This document shows, piece after piece, positions 1 to 8,947 of a DNA stretch of 64,000 nucleotides. Positions within the stretch are counted from its first letter, which is position 1, and each line of letters opens with the position of its first letter. The DNA comes from a virus. Below the pieces are notes generated by a model. It saw nothing but the letters and a program-made list of their open reading frames with translations, was not told where the DNA came from and did no database searches. The stretch covers positions 1-64,000 of IMG/VR virus record IMGVR_UViG_3300017752_002245, one strand, 5' to 3'. The position numbers and the translations under genes were made by a program.

Positions 1-423
1 GTAGAGAAACATGGTAAACCTTTATTTGATATGATTAAGGATAAAGCGGGTGACCGACCAGTATATTATGTAAGTGGTGAGGTAGAGGCAAAAGACCGAG
101 AACAGATACGTGGTATCGTAGAGGGACAAAAGAATGCAATTATTGTTGCTAGTTTGGGGACTTTCAGTACTGGTATTAATATTAGGAATCTTCATAATAT
201 AGTATTCGCATCACCTAGTAAGAGTCAAGTTAAGGTACTGCAATCGATTGGGCGTGGACTGAGGAAGTCTGACGATGGTTCTGTGACCAAATTATACGAT
301 ATAGCGGATGACTTACATATAAAATCACACAAGAACTTTACGTTGAGACACTCAGCAGAACGTATTAAAATATACACCAAGGAACAATTCCCATATAAGA
401 TTTATAAACTTGACTTGAAATGA
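1..423 (+). CDS. uvsW: UvsW-type DNA/RNA helicase, C-terminal part (partial)
   Basis: The reading frame is open from the first base, so the gene starts outside the window. The visible 140 residues match the second RecA-like domain of superfamily 2 helicases: a motif V-like STGINI stretch is followed by a motif VI-like QSIGRGLRK. In T4, UvsW unwinds recombination and R-loop intermediates and ends origin-dependent replication. Its stop overlaps the next ATG by four bases. The T4-like context supports UvsW over other SF2 helicases. Confidence 0.88.
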   Translation, partial: VEKHGKPLFDMIKDKAGDRPVYYVSGEVEAKDREQIRGIVEGQKNAIIVASLGTFSTGINIRNLHNIVFASPSKSQVKVLQSIGRGLRKSDDGSVTKLYDIADDLHIKSHKNFTLRHSAERIKIYTKEQFPYKIYKLDLK

Positions 424-2066
424 ACCAAATACCTATAGTAGAGAGAAGACCTCGTGGATTATTATTTGGTGGGTTTACCTCTCCCGATGAAAGACATGAA
501 GAATATGCAAAGGAGATTCACACTGACTCAGAAATGGTGGTGCAAGGAATCTTTAATGGTATAGAAGCATTTCGTAGTTTTGGTAATCACAGAATCGCAA
601 CCCATATTAGAAAACATGGATGGGATGTAGAATGTATCGATTACAGTATATTCTTTACTAATGATGAACTATCTGAAATACTACGTACCAGAGTAACCAA
701 GGATACTTTGTTTATTGGTTTCAGTATGATGTTCCATACGATGGCAACCGAACGACTTGTATGGTTTACCAATCACATAAGAGAAAACTATCCGTGGGTG
801 ACACTCGTTGCGGGTGGACAAAAGACTTGGACAGTTACATGTGTTGAAGCAGATTATTATATCACTGGTAATGGTGAGTATGCAATGAGTGCTTTGTGTA
901 AATATCTCACAGGTGAAGGAGAAGACCTAAAGGTACACAAGACATTGAAGAATGGTGGTAAGTTGATTACCGCACAACACAGTTATCCGTGTTTCCCTAA
1001 GAGAGATGCAAACATATCATTCGAAGAACGTGACCATATCAAACCTAGTGAGACAATAAATATTGAGTTTGCACGGGGGTGTATCTTTGAGTGTAAATAT
1101 TGTTCGTTCCCTCTGTTGGGTATGAAACAAGATACGACCCGTAACGAAGAGAGTGTTTATCAAGAGTTACTAGAGAACTACGAGAAGTGGGGAACAACCA
1201 ACTACTATATTACAGATGATACAGTAAACGACTCGAAGGACAAGATTGCACTTATCGCTCGTGCAGTAAGAAGACTACCATTCCAACCACATTTCAGTGG
1301 GTATGTCAGAGCAGACCTATTGATTACACATGGAAAAGATACTTGGGATGATATGATTGATATGGGATTTACCTCGCATAGTTATGGGGTAGAAACCTTT
1401 AATCATAAGTCTGGTAAGACAGTAGGTAAAGGAATGAAACCAGAAAAACTCAAGAAGGGTCTATTAGAGATTCAAGAGTATTTTCGTGAGAGGTCACCCA
1501 ACTACTATTGTGGTACATTTACAATGATTGCGGGTCTTCCTCATGAAACGTTTGAATCACTAGAAGAAACCAAGAATTGGGTCAACGAGCATTGGGGTGG
1601 ACATGTCGTATCTTTTCTACCGTTGATGTTATCAGAACCCGATGACGAACAAGCAGATGCGATTGACTGGAAGGTCTACAATAACTTTATGGAATATGGG
1701 TATACATACTCATATGATGAACCACATATAACAAATCCCGAAATAAGAAAAAAGGTTGACGGGATGCGGAAGATGAAACGAAACAATAAGAACCGTGAAA
1801 AGAATCTATGGAACTACTGGGTGCATCCAAGTGGAGATTATGACTTTATAGATATGATTGAATGGGTACACGAGTTCACCAAAGAACGAGTTGAGTCAAA
1901 AATGAATCCCGCTGGCGTATGGCAAACTTGTTTTGTCCATGCAGAAGTATGGGAGAATCCCAAGGAAGGATATAAATATTATAAACAGGGACACGAAAAT
2001 TTACCAGTTAAAGGTCTGATAAATATAATCAGAAACTATAAACTAAACAAAATGGAATTACAATGA
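420..2066 (+). CDS. B12-binding-type radical SAM enzyme
   Basis: A 548-residue protein. The first 190 or so residues resemble a cobalamin-binding Rossmann domain (GFSMMFH and VAGGQ-like strands). A radical SAM core follows, with the cluster motif C221-x3-C225-x2-C228. Such enzymes bind a 4Fe-4S cluster and SAM and make a 5'-deoxyadenosyl radical; B12-dependent members often methylate unreactive carbons or rearrange substrates. The substrate cannot be told. It overlaps uvsW and the next gene by 4 bases, so it is co-transcribed with replication genes. Confidence 0.8.
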   Translation: MNQIPIVERRPRGLLFGGFTSPDERHEEYAKEIHTDSEMVVQGIFNGIEAFRSFGNHRIATHIRKHGWDVECIDYSIFFTNDELSEILRTRVTKDTLFIGFSMMFHTMATERLVWFTNHIRENYPWVTLVAGGQKTWTVTCVEADYYITGNGEYAMSALCKYLTGEGEDLKVHKTLKNGGKLITAQHSYPCFPKRDANISFEERDHIKPSETINIEFARGCIFECKYCSFPLLGMKQDTTRNEESVYQELLENYEKWGTTNYYITDDTVNDSKDKIALIARAVRRLPFQPHFSGYVRADLLITHGKDTWDDMIDMGFTSHSYGVETFNHKSGKTVGKGMKPEKLKKGLLEIQEYFRERSPNYYCGTFTMIAGLPHETFESLEETKNWVNEHWGGHVVSFLPLMLSEPDDEQADAIDWKVYNNFMEYGYTYSYDEPHITNPEIRKKVDGMRKMKRNNKNREKNLWNYWVHPSGDYDFIDMIEWVHEFTKERVESKMNPAGVWQTCFVHAEVWENPKEGYKYYKQGHENLPVKGLINIIRNYKLNKMELQ

Positions 2067-2554
2067 GTTACAGAGAAGAGTTCGAATTAAGACAATTTAA
2101 ATTAACCTCTGGGGAAGAGATTGTTGCGGAGATTCTCCAGTGGAATGAAGAAGTTCATGGTAGTCTTGAGATTGTGATTAGAAAAGCAATGAGACTAAAA
2201 TTAGTTGAGACCGAAGAAGGTATCAAGTATTACTCGTTTCGACCTTGGATGGTTTACCAAGAACATCCCGAAGATATTCTTATCTTGAATGGGAACAATG
2301 TTATTGGTATAGCATTTCCACCCGATACGTTGGTCTTGCAATACGATACCGCAGTCAAAGAAATGACTGTTATGAACGAAGAAAGAGAACAAGAATTCAC
2401 TCAACAACTTGCTGATAAAGTTCATAAAGGAAGATTTGCACAAAGAAAACCACGTGCATCAAATGAAGATGGATTGAAAGAATTCTTACAACAGGATAGT
2501 GGGAGTAATGTTATCAGTATGTTTGGTGACATAGACCCGACAAAAATACACTAA
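2063..2554 (+). CDS. Conserved phage protein, possibly Sm-like
   Basis: A 163-residue protein. The first 95 residues look like a small beta barrel: FKLTSGEEIVAEIL, then a YSFRPWMV segment and an NNVIGIAFPP segment. This pattern resembles Sm/LSm-like proteins of marine T4-like phages, which is inference from strand pattern only. The C-terminal 50 residues are polar and low in complexity. It sits by four- and one-base overlaps between the radical SAM gene and an oxygenase. If the fold is right it could bind RNA; no function is assigned. Confidence 0.6.
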   Translation: MSYREEFELRQFKLTSGEEIVAEILQWNEEVHGSLEIVIRKAMRLKLVETEEGIKYYSFRPWMVYQEHPEDILILNGNNVIGIAFPPDTLVLQYDTAVKEMTVMNEEREQEFTQQLADKVHKGRFAQRKPRASNEDGLKEFLQQDSGSNVISMFGDIDPTKIH

Positions 2555-3126
2555 TGCTTAAACTTCGTAATGTACATGATGATTATATCTTTATCAAGAT
2601 GCTTGATGATGAAGATATGAATATGAGGATAGTTGACCGACTTAATTCATTGGATGAACGCATTCTAGATACTAATGTAGAGTCGGGAATTATTCCCGCA
2701 GTAAAACAGTTTCCTGAATTTCAAAAACTACAAACAATCGTAGAAAACTTTTGTAAAGAATCTTCAGAAAAGATACAGTTAGATTGGTGGGGACATCATT
2801 CACGAAACGAACCAAACAAATTTTGGAATAAATCATATATACAATCACAGTATTGTAATGTTATGTGGGGAGTACGTCAAGTCAGTGGACAAATCACGAC
2901 ACCGCACGACCATTGGCCAACCACGTGGTCATTTGTTTATTACATCGACCCACCCGAAGGATGTTCTAATTTATTTTTTCCAACCCTAGATTATGGGTTA
3001 GAAATTGAACATGGGAAATTAGTTATCTTTAGAAGTCATTTGATACATGAAACTGTATCATTACCATTCGAAGATTACCGATATTGTGTTGCTGGAACTG
3101 TAGTATTCAGCCTCCCCGAACGCTAA
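2554..3126 (+). CDS. 2OG-Fe(II) oxygenase-like protein
   Basis: A 190-residue protein with a double-stranded beta-helix core like Pfam family 2OG-FeII_Oxy_5: H118-D-H120 followed by SFVYYIDPP, a GKLVIFRSHLIH segment (H165) and R176 as a likely 2-oxoglutarate anchor. Such enzymes hydroxylate or demethylate using Fe(II), O2 and 2-oxoglutarate; the substrate is unknown. It is one of four such or cupin-like proteins in the window. Confidence 0.7.
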   Translation: MLKLRNVHDDYIFIKMLDDEDMNMRIVDRLNSLDERILDTNVESGIIPAVKQFPEFQKLQTIVENFCKESSEKIQLDWWGHHSRNEPNKFWNKSYIQSQYCNVMWGVRQVSGQITTPHDHWPTTWSFVYYIDPPEGCSNLFFPTLDYGLEIEHGKLVIFRSHLIHETVSLPFEDYRYCVAGTVVFSLPER

Positions 3127-3152
3127 GCTTATTATACACTGAGAAACAACTT

Positions 3153-3599
3153 TTGTCAAGCCCTAATTTAAAAAAAATCGGTATTACTTTTTCATGCTTT
3201 GACCTGTTCCATGCGGGACATGTTCAGATGTTAAGAGAAGCAAAGACTGTCTGTGATTATCTTATTATAGGATTACAGGTAGACCCTAGTATCGACAGAC
3301 CCGAAAAGAACTCCCCACTTCAATCTATAACTGAAAGATATATACAGGTAGATGCATGTAAATACGTAGATGAAATTATTCCCTACAGTACTGAATCGGA
3401 TTTACTAGACCTATTAGAACTGGTTCACTATGATATCAGAATAATTGGAGAGGAGTACAGAGATAAAGACTTCACTGGTAAGCAACTAGCACTTGACAAT
3501 TGCAGAGAGATATACTATAATAGTAGACATCACAGATTCAGCAGCAGTCAATTACGACATATAATGGAAAATGAAAATGGCAAAGACGGAAAAGATTAA
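3153..3599 (+). CDS. Cytidylyltransferase-like nucleotidyltransferase
   Basis: An HxGH-type nucleotidyltransferase: ITFSCFDLFHAGHVQML carries the HAGH signature, and an SSSQLR segment near the end resembles the ISSTxIR motif. Family members (TagD, RfaE C-terminal domain) transfer CMP or AMP to a phosphorylated alcohol or sugar. The start is uncertain. An ATG at 3084 lies 43 bases inside the previous gene and adds a non-conserved leader; the TTG at 3153, just before the first conserved strand, is preferred. The end overlaps gp55. Confidence 0.72.
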   Translation: MSSPNLKKIGITFSCFDLFHAGHVQMLREAKTVCDYLIIGLQVDPSIDRPEKNSPLQSITERYIQVDACKYVDEIIPYSTESDLLDLLELVHYDIRIIGEEYRDKDFTGKQLALDNCREIYYNSRHHRFSSSQLRHIMENENGKDGKD

Positions 3600-4182
3600 A
3601 CCAAAAGATAAACCGCATTACGTTAATAATGCACAGTTCTCGCAATCAGTTGTAGACTACTGTACACTTGTAAAAGAAGCAAAAGAGTCTGGTGGAAAAC
3701 AACCCATCATTCCTGATTATATTGCAACGTGTTTTTTAAAGATTTGTGAAGGATTATCACATAAGGCAAACTTCGTTCGATATACATATCGTGAAGAGAT
3801 GGTAATGGATGCAGTAGAGAACTGTCTAAAAGCAATTCAGAACTATAATATTGAAGCTGCAACACGTACAGGTAAACCAAATGCGTTTGCATACTTTACA
3901 CAGATTTCATGGTTTGCATTCCTACGTAGGATTGAGAAAGAAAAGAAACAACAAGATATTAAGATGAAGTATATGGAACAATCTGGTATCGAAAACTTCC
4001 TTGACCAAGAGTTAGGTGACGCACAATCAAATCAAGTTGCTGCCGCATTTGTTGACCAACTTAGATTCCGTATTGATGAAATCAAAGACAGAGATAGGGA
4101 ATGGAAAGAAATTGTTAAGAAGGAACGTAAGAGGAGAACTGTAAAAGTAGACTCTGACTTGGGTGACTTCATAGAAGATTAA
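3571..4182 (+). CDS. gp55: Late-transcription sigma factor (T4 gp55-like)
   Basis: A 203-residue protein matching T4-type gp55. The core with TYREEMVMDAVENC, NAFAYFTQISWFAFLRRI and KEKKQQ corresponds to a sigma region 2-like fold that recognises the -10 element of late promoters. With the clamp gp45 and a coactivator it directs host RNA polymerase to TATAAATA sites, several of which occur here (26142, 26731, 39784, 47634, 54288). The start could also be the ATG at 3577. Confidence 0.88.
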   Translation: MKMAKTEKIKPKDKPHYVNNAQFSQSVVDYCTLVKEAKESGGKQPIIPDYIATCFLKICEGLSHKANFVRYTYREEMVMDAVENCLKAIQNYNIEAATRTGKPNAFAYFTQISWFAFLRRIEKEKKQQDIKMKYMEQSGIENFLDQELGDAQSNQVAAAFVDQLRFRIDEIKDRDREWKEIVKKERKRRTVKVDSDLGDFIED

Positions 4183-4610
4183 TGAAAGTAGGATTTATAT
4201 TATTGGGTGCGTTAGTAGTCAGTCGATTACTACCGTTACCCCCTAATAGTGAACCTCTATTGGGACTTGCTGTACTATCACCATATTTGTCTAAGAACAT
4301 GTGGGTTTGGTTTGCACCGTTACTGGTCATGTTAATATCAGATATCATTATCGGGTTTCATGGTCACATGATGTTTACATATACTGCTCTTGCAGTCTCA
4401 CCGTTTATAAGTAAACACATACACTACAAATATCAATCACTTATGTGGAGTTGGTTGTTGTGGCATGTAATGGCAAACTTTGGTCAATCATATCCCGCAT
4501 TCTCACCAGAGGCACTTGTTTTCGATATAAGATTCTTACTAAGTGGGTTATGTGTATTAGTCGTATATGACTTGACATTTTATGTTAGACGGAGTATAAT
4601 GACCAAATGA
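4182..4610 (+). CDS. DUF6580-like integral membrane protein
   Basis: A 142-residue hydrophobic protein with about four membrane helices. The order RLLPLPPN, a small helix, LISDIIIGFH and a conserved W matches DUF6580 proteins, which resemble substrate-binding subunits of ECF vitamin transporters. No transporter ATPase is encoded nearby, so a transport role would depend on the host. It overlaps gp55 by one base. Confidence 0.6.
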   Translation: MKVGFILLGALVVSRLLPLPPNSEPLLGLAVLSPYLSKNMWVWFAPLLVMLISDIIIGFHGHMMFTYTALAVSPFISKHIHYKYQSLMWSWLLWHVMANFGQSYPAFSPEALVFDIRFLLSGLCVLVVYDLTFYVRRSIMTK

Positions 4611-4741
4611 ATTACAAAGAACTAAAGAAAGACCGTAAAAAGTTACGTAAAAAAGCAATCAAATTGCAGAACAATTCTGCGGGTAAACTACCCATGGCAG
4701 ACGCAATAAGAATTGCACAGAAAGATACTGCAACCAAGTAA
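4607..4741 (+). CDS. Small basic protein, 44 aa
   Basis: Starts with ATG overlapping the previous stop (ATGA), which suggests translational coupling, and ends 12 bases before gp47. It is lysine-rich at the N terminus, with a short predicted helix (MADAIRIAQKD). No family recognised. Support comes from tight packing and codon use like its neighbours. Confidence 0.5.
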   Translation: MNYKELKKDRKKLRKKAIKLQNNSAGKLPMADAIRIAQKDTATK

Positions 4742-4753
4742 AGGTACACCACT

Positions 4754-5812
4754 TTGAAAATCGCTATATTAAACGATACCCATGCGGGTTGTCGGAATTC
4801 ATCTGATATCTTTATGGATTATCAAGAACGTTTCTATGCAGAAGTGTTTTTTCCATACTTGATTGAGAATGATATCAAACATATCTTGCACTTAGGTGAT
4901 TACTACGATAACCGTAAGACAATCAACTTTAAGGCACTACAACATAACCGTAAGATATTCCTAGAACCTATGCGTGAACTTGGTATTACCATGGATATAA
5001 TTCCTGGCAATCATGACGTATACTATAAGAATACTAATGAGTTGAATGCATTGAAAGAACTACAGGGTCACTATATGAATGAAGTGAATCTTGTTATGAA
5101 ACCAACAGTAATAGATTATGATGGAACAGGTATTGCACTTGTCCCTTGGATTAATCCTGAGAACGAAAAAGATTCACTAGAATTCCTTGCAAACTGTAAG
5201 GCAGATATCGTGGGCGCTCACTTGGAACTACAAGGTTTCGAGATGTCCAAAGGTATGCCTTGTATGGAAGGTATGGATAGGAAACACTTTGACCGATTTG
5301 ATATGGTATTGACTGGTCACTTCCACGCTAAATCAACTCAAAACAATATCTATTACTTGGGTAGTCAGATGGAGTTCTTCTGGAACGATTGTAATGACCC
5401 TAAACACTTTCATGTACTTGATACTGAAACAAGAGAGTTAACACCTATTGTTAATCCTATTACCATATATGAGAAGATATATTACGACCATGAGAACATG
5501 CGTAAGTTTCAAGACCTCAAGTATCTTGACAATAAGTTCGTCAAAGTCATTGTTACTAACAAGGGTGACCCATATGAGTTCGAACGATTTATTGACCGTG
5601 TCCAAGCACAGAAGATTCACGAACTAAAGATTGCAGAAGATTTTAAGGAATTTGTAGGTTCTAATGTGGACGATGGTAATATATCTGTTGACGATACAGA
5701 GACACTCGTATACGATTATATTGACAATGTTAATACTGACCTAGATAAAGGACGCATTAAGAAAGAGGTATCTCACTTAATGAAGGAAGCTCAATCAATG
5801 GAGATAGTTTAG
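4754..5812 (+). CDS. gp47: Recombination nuclease subunit gp47 (Mre11-like)
   Basis: A 352-residue calcineurin-like phosphoesterase with the Mre11 motifs: D8-x-H10, HLGD (D49), GNHD (residues 85-88) and GHFH near residue 190, which coordinate the two catalytic metals. With gp46 it processes DNA ends for recombination-dependent replication. The start is TTG at 4754; no in-frame ATG lies before the first motif. gp46 follows after one small gene. Confidence 0.92.
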   Translation: MKIAILNDTHAGCRNSSDIFMDYQERFYAEVFFPYLIENDIKHILHLGDYYDNRKTINFKALQHNRKIFLEPMRELGITMDIIPGNHDVYYKNTNELNALKELQGHYMNEVNLVMKPTVIDYDGTGIALVPWINPENEKDSLEFLANCKADIVGAHLELQGFEMSKGMPCMEGMDRKHFDRFDMVLTGHFHAKSTQNNIYYLGSQMEFFWNDCNDPKHFHVLDTETRELTPIVNPITIYEKIYYDHENMRKFQDLKYLDNKFVKVIVTNKGDPYEFERFIDRVQAQKIHELKIAEDFKEFVGSNVDDGNISVDDTETLVYDYIDNVNTDLDKGRIKKEVSHLMKEAQSMEIV

Positions 5813-6105
5813 TGGCAACTAAGAATGATATCACTGGAGACAGTATTCAGACTAAACCCGATGGTGGTACTGAATACGGTGATGGATGGGACAGGATTTT
5901 TGGTAACAAGAATCAGAAACACAAACAACAAGACTTGACTGAATTAAATGGTGACGGTAATCGTGACCGTGGACGTTATGGTGAAGACTTGGAAAAAGAA
6001 CATCCATTCCCTTACTGGGAACACTACTGTACAGTAGAATCTTCCTTAATGGGTGTTGCAATAGGTGAACCTTGTAACTGGTGCGGTCTGACCGAAAAAG
6101 ATTAG
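5812..6105 (+). CDS. Hypothetical protein between gp47 and gp46
   Basis: A 97-residue polar protein, GTG start overlapping the gp47 stop. It is rich in Gly, Asp and Lys and looks disordered until residue 70. It ends with EPCNWCGL, a single CxxC that could bind metal with a partner. No family recognised. Confidence 0.6.
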   Translation: MATKNDITGDSIQTKPDGGTEYGDGWDRIFGNKNQKHKQQDLTELNGDGNRDRGRYGEDLEKEHPFPYWEHYCTVESSLMGVAIGEPCNWCGLTEKD

Positions 6106-6107
6106 AC

Positions 6108-6136
6108 TTGACTTTATATGATGAAGGTGGTATACT
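6108..6136 (+). promoter_or_regulatory. Sigma70-type promoter of gp46, leaderless
   Basis: TTGACT (6108-6113), 17 bp spacer, TATACT (6131-6136). The expected transcription start, seven bases after the -10 box, is position 6143, the A of the gp46 ATG. No ribosome binding site fits between. The start predicts a leaderless mRNA. Confidence 0.8.
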
Positions 6137-6142
6137 ACCCCA

Positions 6143-7858
6143 ATGATAAATTTTAAAAAACTAAGATTTAAAAATTTCCTGTCTACAGGAAATAACTTTA
6201 CTGATATAAGTTTTGATGACACACCGACTACGTTAGTGGTTGGTCACAACGGTGCGGGTAAGTCCACAATGTTGGATGCACTGTCGTTTGGACTATTTGG
6301 TAAACCCCATCGAAAGATTTCTAAGGGACAACTCGTAAATACTATTAACCAAAAAGGTACAATAGTTGAAGTTGAGTTCTCTATTGGTAAACAGAACTAT
6401 AAGATTGTCCGTGGTATCAAACCTAATAAGTTTGAGATATGGGTCAATGGTAATATGGTTAACCAAGACTCCCATGCAAAAGAATATCAATCGATGCTTG
6501 AGAAGAACATTCTTATGTTATCTCATAAATCATTCCACCAGATTGTGGTGTTGGGTTCGTCATCCTTTGTACCCTTTATGCAATTAGCTGGCGGTTCAAG
6601 ACGTGAGGTCATAGAAGACCTACTTGATATCAATATGTTCTCTAAGATGAACGGACTTCTTAAAGAGAAGATGTCTATTCTTAAAGACCAAATACACAAC
6701 AACTCACATCAAATCAATCTAGTTGATACCAAAATCAATGCACAAAAGAAGTATCTACGTGACCTGAGTGCGATATCTAGTCACCAGAAGAAACAGAAAT
6801 TAGATACTATTAAACAGTTACAAGAAGACATTCGTGTACTCAATGAGTCAAATGCGGAGGTCACTGAAGAAGTCACTGCATCTAAAGAAGTCACTACCGA
6901 AATTGTTAGTGTGGGTAAGGAACTACAATCTCTCAATGAGTTTGCAGCAGGATTTAAAACACAACAGAAGGATGTAGTCAAACAGGCAAAGTTCTTTGAA
7001 GAGAATGACAAATGTCCTACCTGTGACCAAGACATCGACCAGAAACTAAAAGAGTTTCATCTGAACAAGTGTAAGACTCGTGCGGGTACTATTAATGGTG
7101 CATTAGAAATGCACAGTCTACGTAAGTCAGACTTGGATGCAAAGTTAGAAGAACTCAATAAGATGCAAGACAATATCCGCAATTGGCAATCTAAGATTGA
7201 TGCAAACACTCAAGAGATTATGAGTATCAATAGAAACATTGACACCTTGAATGGTGAGGTTTCTAAGATTGACGAAGGTACTGGTGACCTATCAGAAGCA
7301 AACACTGAGTTAGAATCCTTGCGTACTGATAAGGAAGACCTACAAGAGTCCAAGTATAAACTCAATGAACAACACTCATACAATCAAGTGTATGCAGAGT
7401 TGTTAAAAGACACTGGTATTAAGACCAAGATTATTAAACAGTACTTACCAGTCATCAATCAGTTGACTAACAAGTACCTACAGATTCTAGACTTCTTTGT
7501 ACACTTTGATTTGGACGAAAGTTTCGTTGAGACTATTCGTTCAAGACATCGTGATAACTTTTCGTATGACTCATTCTCTGAGGGTGAGAAACAACGGATT
7601 GACTTGTCCCTACTATTTACGTGGAGACAGATTGCAAAGATGAAGAATAGTGTTGCGACCAATCTACTAGTCCTTGATGAAACTTTTGATTCATCTCTGG
7701 ATGAAGAGGGTATTGAAAACCTCATGAAGATTATCTCTACACTAGGTGAAGATACAAACGTTTTTGTTATCTCACATAAGAGTGAACTCGAAGATGCACA
7801 TTTCCATCGTAAGATTGAGTTCGTAAAAGAAAAGAACTTTAGTAAAATAAAGGCTTGA
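6143..7858 (+). CDS. gp46: Recombination ATPase subunit gp46 (Rad50-like)
   Basis: A 571-residue SMC/Rad50-type ATPase. Walker A is GHNGAGKST (34-42). A long coiled coil carries a zinc hook C291-P-T-C294. The ABC signature SEGEKQR lies near residue 480 and Walker B LLVLDE near 510. It pairs with gp47 to tether and resect DNA ends. The promoter just upstream suggests a leaderless transcript. The last codon overlaps the -35 box of the gp45 promoter. Confidence 0.93.
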   Translation: MINFKKLRFKNFLSTGNNFTDISFDDTPTTLVVGHNGAGKSTMLDALSFGLFGKPHRKISKGQLVNTINQKGTIVEVEFSIGKQNYKIVRGIKPNKFEIWVNGNMVNQDSHAKEYQSMLEKNILMLSHKSFHQIVVLGSSSFVPFMQLAGGSRREVIEDLLDINMFSKMNGLLKEKMSILKDQIHNNSHQINLVDTKINAQKKYLRDLSAISSHQKKQKLDTIKQLQEDIRVLNESNAEVTEEVTASKEVTTEIVSVGKELQSLNEFAAGFKTQQKDVVKQAKFFEENDKCPTCDQDIDQKLKEFHLNKCKTRAGTINGALEMHSLRKSDLDAKLEELNKMQDNIRNWQSKIDANTQEIMSINRNIDTLNGEVSKIDEGTGDLSEANTELESLRTDKEDLQESKYKLNEQHSYNQVYAELLKDTGIKTKIIKQYLPVINQLTNKYLQILDFFVHFDLDESFVETIRSRHRDNFSYDSFSEGEKQRIDLSLLFTWRQIAKMKNSVATNLLVLDETFDSSLDEEGIENLMKIISTLGEDTNVFVISHKSELEDAHFHRKIEFVKEKNFSKIKA

Positions 7859-7883
7859 CTTTAAATGAAACGTATGGTATCAT
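7855..7883 (+). promoter_or_regulatory. Sigma70-type promoter of the sliding clamp gene
   Basis: TTGACT (7855-7860), 17 bp spacer, TATCAT (7878-7883). The -35 box contains the gp46 stop codon. A 30-base leader with GAGAGG precedes the gp45 ATG. Confidence 0.78.
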
Positions 7884-7919
7884 ACACTTTATAAATTACA
7901 AAACCGAGAGGAATATATT

Positions 7920-8597
7920 ATGGAATTATCCGATACTACGATGAGTGTTCTAAAGAACTACTCAACTATTAACCCGAACATTGTTGTCACAGAAGGCAGC
8001 ACACTAAAGACTATTTCAGTCGCACGTAATGTTCTATCTACTGTTGAACTTACTGAAGAGTTTCCACAGTCATTTGGAATCTACGACCTGAATGAATTTC
8101 TAAATGTTCTATCCCTAGTGGATTCACCACGACTCAAGTTCGAGAAGGACTTTGTGACCGTGGGTGATTCAACTGGACGTTCATCAGTGAAGTACTTCTT
8201 CTCTGACCCTGAGATGTTAACCTCGCCTGGCAAGAATATTAATATGCCAGAAGCAGAAGTTAATTTTGTACTAGATACAGATACATTGGGCAAAGTAAAA
8301 CGTGCCGCTGCAGCTTTAGGTCACGATGAGATATCAATTACACCTGTGACGGGTGCGATTCGTTTATCAGTCATTGACAGTAAAGACGCAACAAGTAATG
8401 TATTCTCTATTGATGTAGAGGGTACGTACCCAGATGATGTTGATTTCAACTTCATCATGAATGTTGGTAACATAAAAGTTGTCAACGAAGACTTTGATGT
8501 AAGTATCAGTTCGAAACTTATTTCAAAATTTGCAAGTAAACAATCCACGATTGAATACTTTATTGCACTAGAAAAAACATCTAACTACGGAGCATAA
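7920..8597 (+). CDS. gp45: DNA polymerase sliding clamp gp45
   Basis: A 225-residue protein, close to T4 gp45 (228). It shows the expected beta-strand pattern, including LKFEKDFVTVGDSTG and VFSIDVEGTYPDD. Three copies form the ring that tethers the polymerase, and in T4 the ring also activates late transcription with gp55. Start chosen at ATG 7920 after GAGAGGAA. It is followed by one small gene and a terminator, then the clamp loader. Confidence 0.9.
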   Translation: MELSDTTMSVLKNYSTINPNIVVTEGSTLKTISVARNVLSTVELTEEFPQSFGIYDLNEFLNVLSLVDSPRLKFEKDFVTVGDSTGRSSVKYFFSDPEMLTSPGKNINMPEAEVNFVLDTDTLGKVKRAAAALGHDEISITPVTGAIRLSVIDSKDATSNVFSIDVEGTYPDDVDFNFIMNVGNIKVVNEDFDVSISSKLISKFASKQSTIEYFIALEKTSNYGA

Positions 8598-8599
8598 AG

Positions 8600-8815
8600 A
8601 TGGCAAAAGCACAACAAGCAGAAAAAGACCACTCTTCAATCTATGAACTTGGTAACAGAGTTTCTCGTTCTACAGTAGCAGTAATTGATACTGTTGTACA
8701 ACGAGGTGGATTCAAGGGTGAGGAATTATCAACCATTGGTCAACTAAGAGACCAAGCGGTTCAAATTATTCAACTATGTGAGGAGTATCAATCCGAACAA
8801 GGAGTTGAAGAGTAA
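8600..8815 (+). CDS. Small protein downstream of gp45, 71 aa
   Basis: Good ribosome binding site (GGAG) and ATG two bases after gp45. Mostly helical, with a TIGQLRDQAVQIIQLCEEY amphipathic helix. Co-transcribed with the clamp and ends before a strong terminator. It does not resemble T4 RpbA. Function unknown. Confidence 0.65.
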   Translation: MAKAQQAEKDHSSIYELGNRVSRSTVAVIDTVVQRGGFKGEELSTIGQLRDQAVQIIQLCEEYQSEQGVEE

Positions 8816-8836
8816 ACGTTGCGTTCCTCGTGACGT

Positions 8837-8878
8837 GGGGGTGTGAGAGTTCCTTTCCTTTCCACCCCCGAATTTTTT
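8837..8878 (+). terminator. Rho-independent terminator after the gp45 unit
   Basis: GGGGGTG (8837-8843) pairs with CACCCCC (8863-8869) around a 19-base loop, followed by a run of six T. It separates the gp45 unit from the gp44 promoter, which starts two bases later. Confidence 0.82.
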
Positions 8879-8879
8879 C

Positions 8880-8908
8880 TTGACTATTTGTTTCATATAG
8901 TGTACAAT
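8880..8908 (+). promoter_or_regulatory. Sigma70-type promoter of gp44
   Basis: TTGACT (8880-8885), 17 bp spacer, TACAAT (8903-8908). The leader is about 33 bases, with GGAG before the gp44 ATG at 8948. Confidence 0.78.
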
Positions 8909-8947
8909 GTATATTATTAGAAACACTTTTATTATTATGGAGACATT

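Noticed and set aside
3084-3152. ATG start at 3084 for the cytidylyltransferase
   Set aside because: It overlaps the previous gene by 43 bases and adds a Cys-rich leader not expected in the family.
4754-7858. SbcCD-type host genes rather than phage gp47/gp46
   Set aside because: The short gp46 (571 residues), the order with gp45/gp44 and phage neighbours fit T4-type proteins, not host SbcCD.
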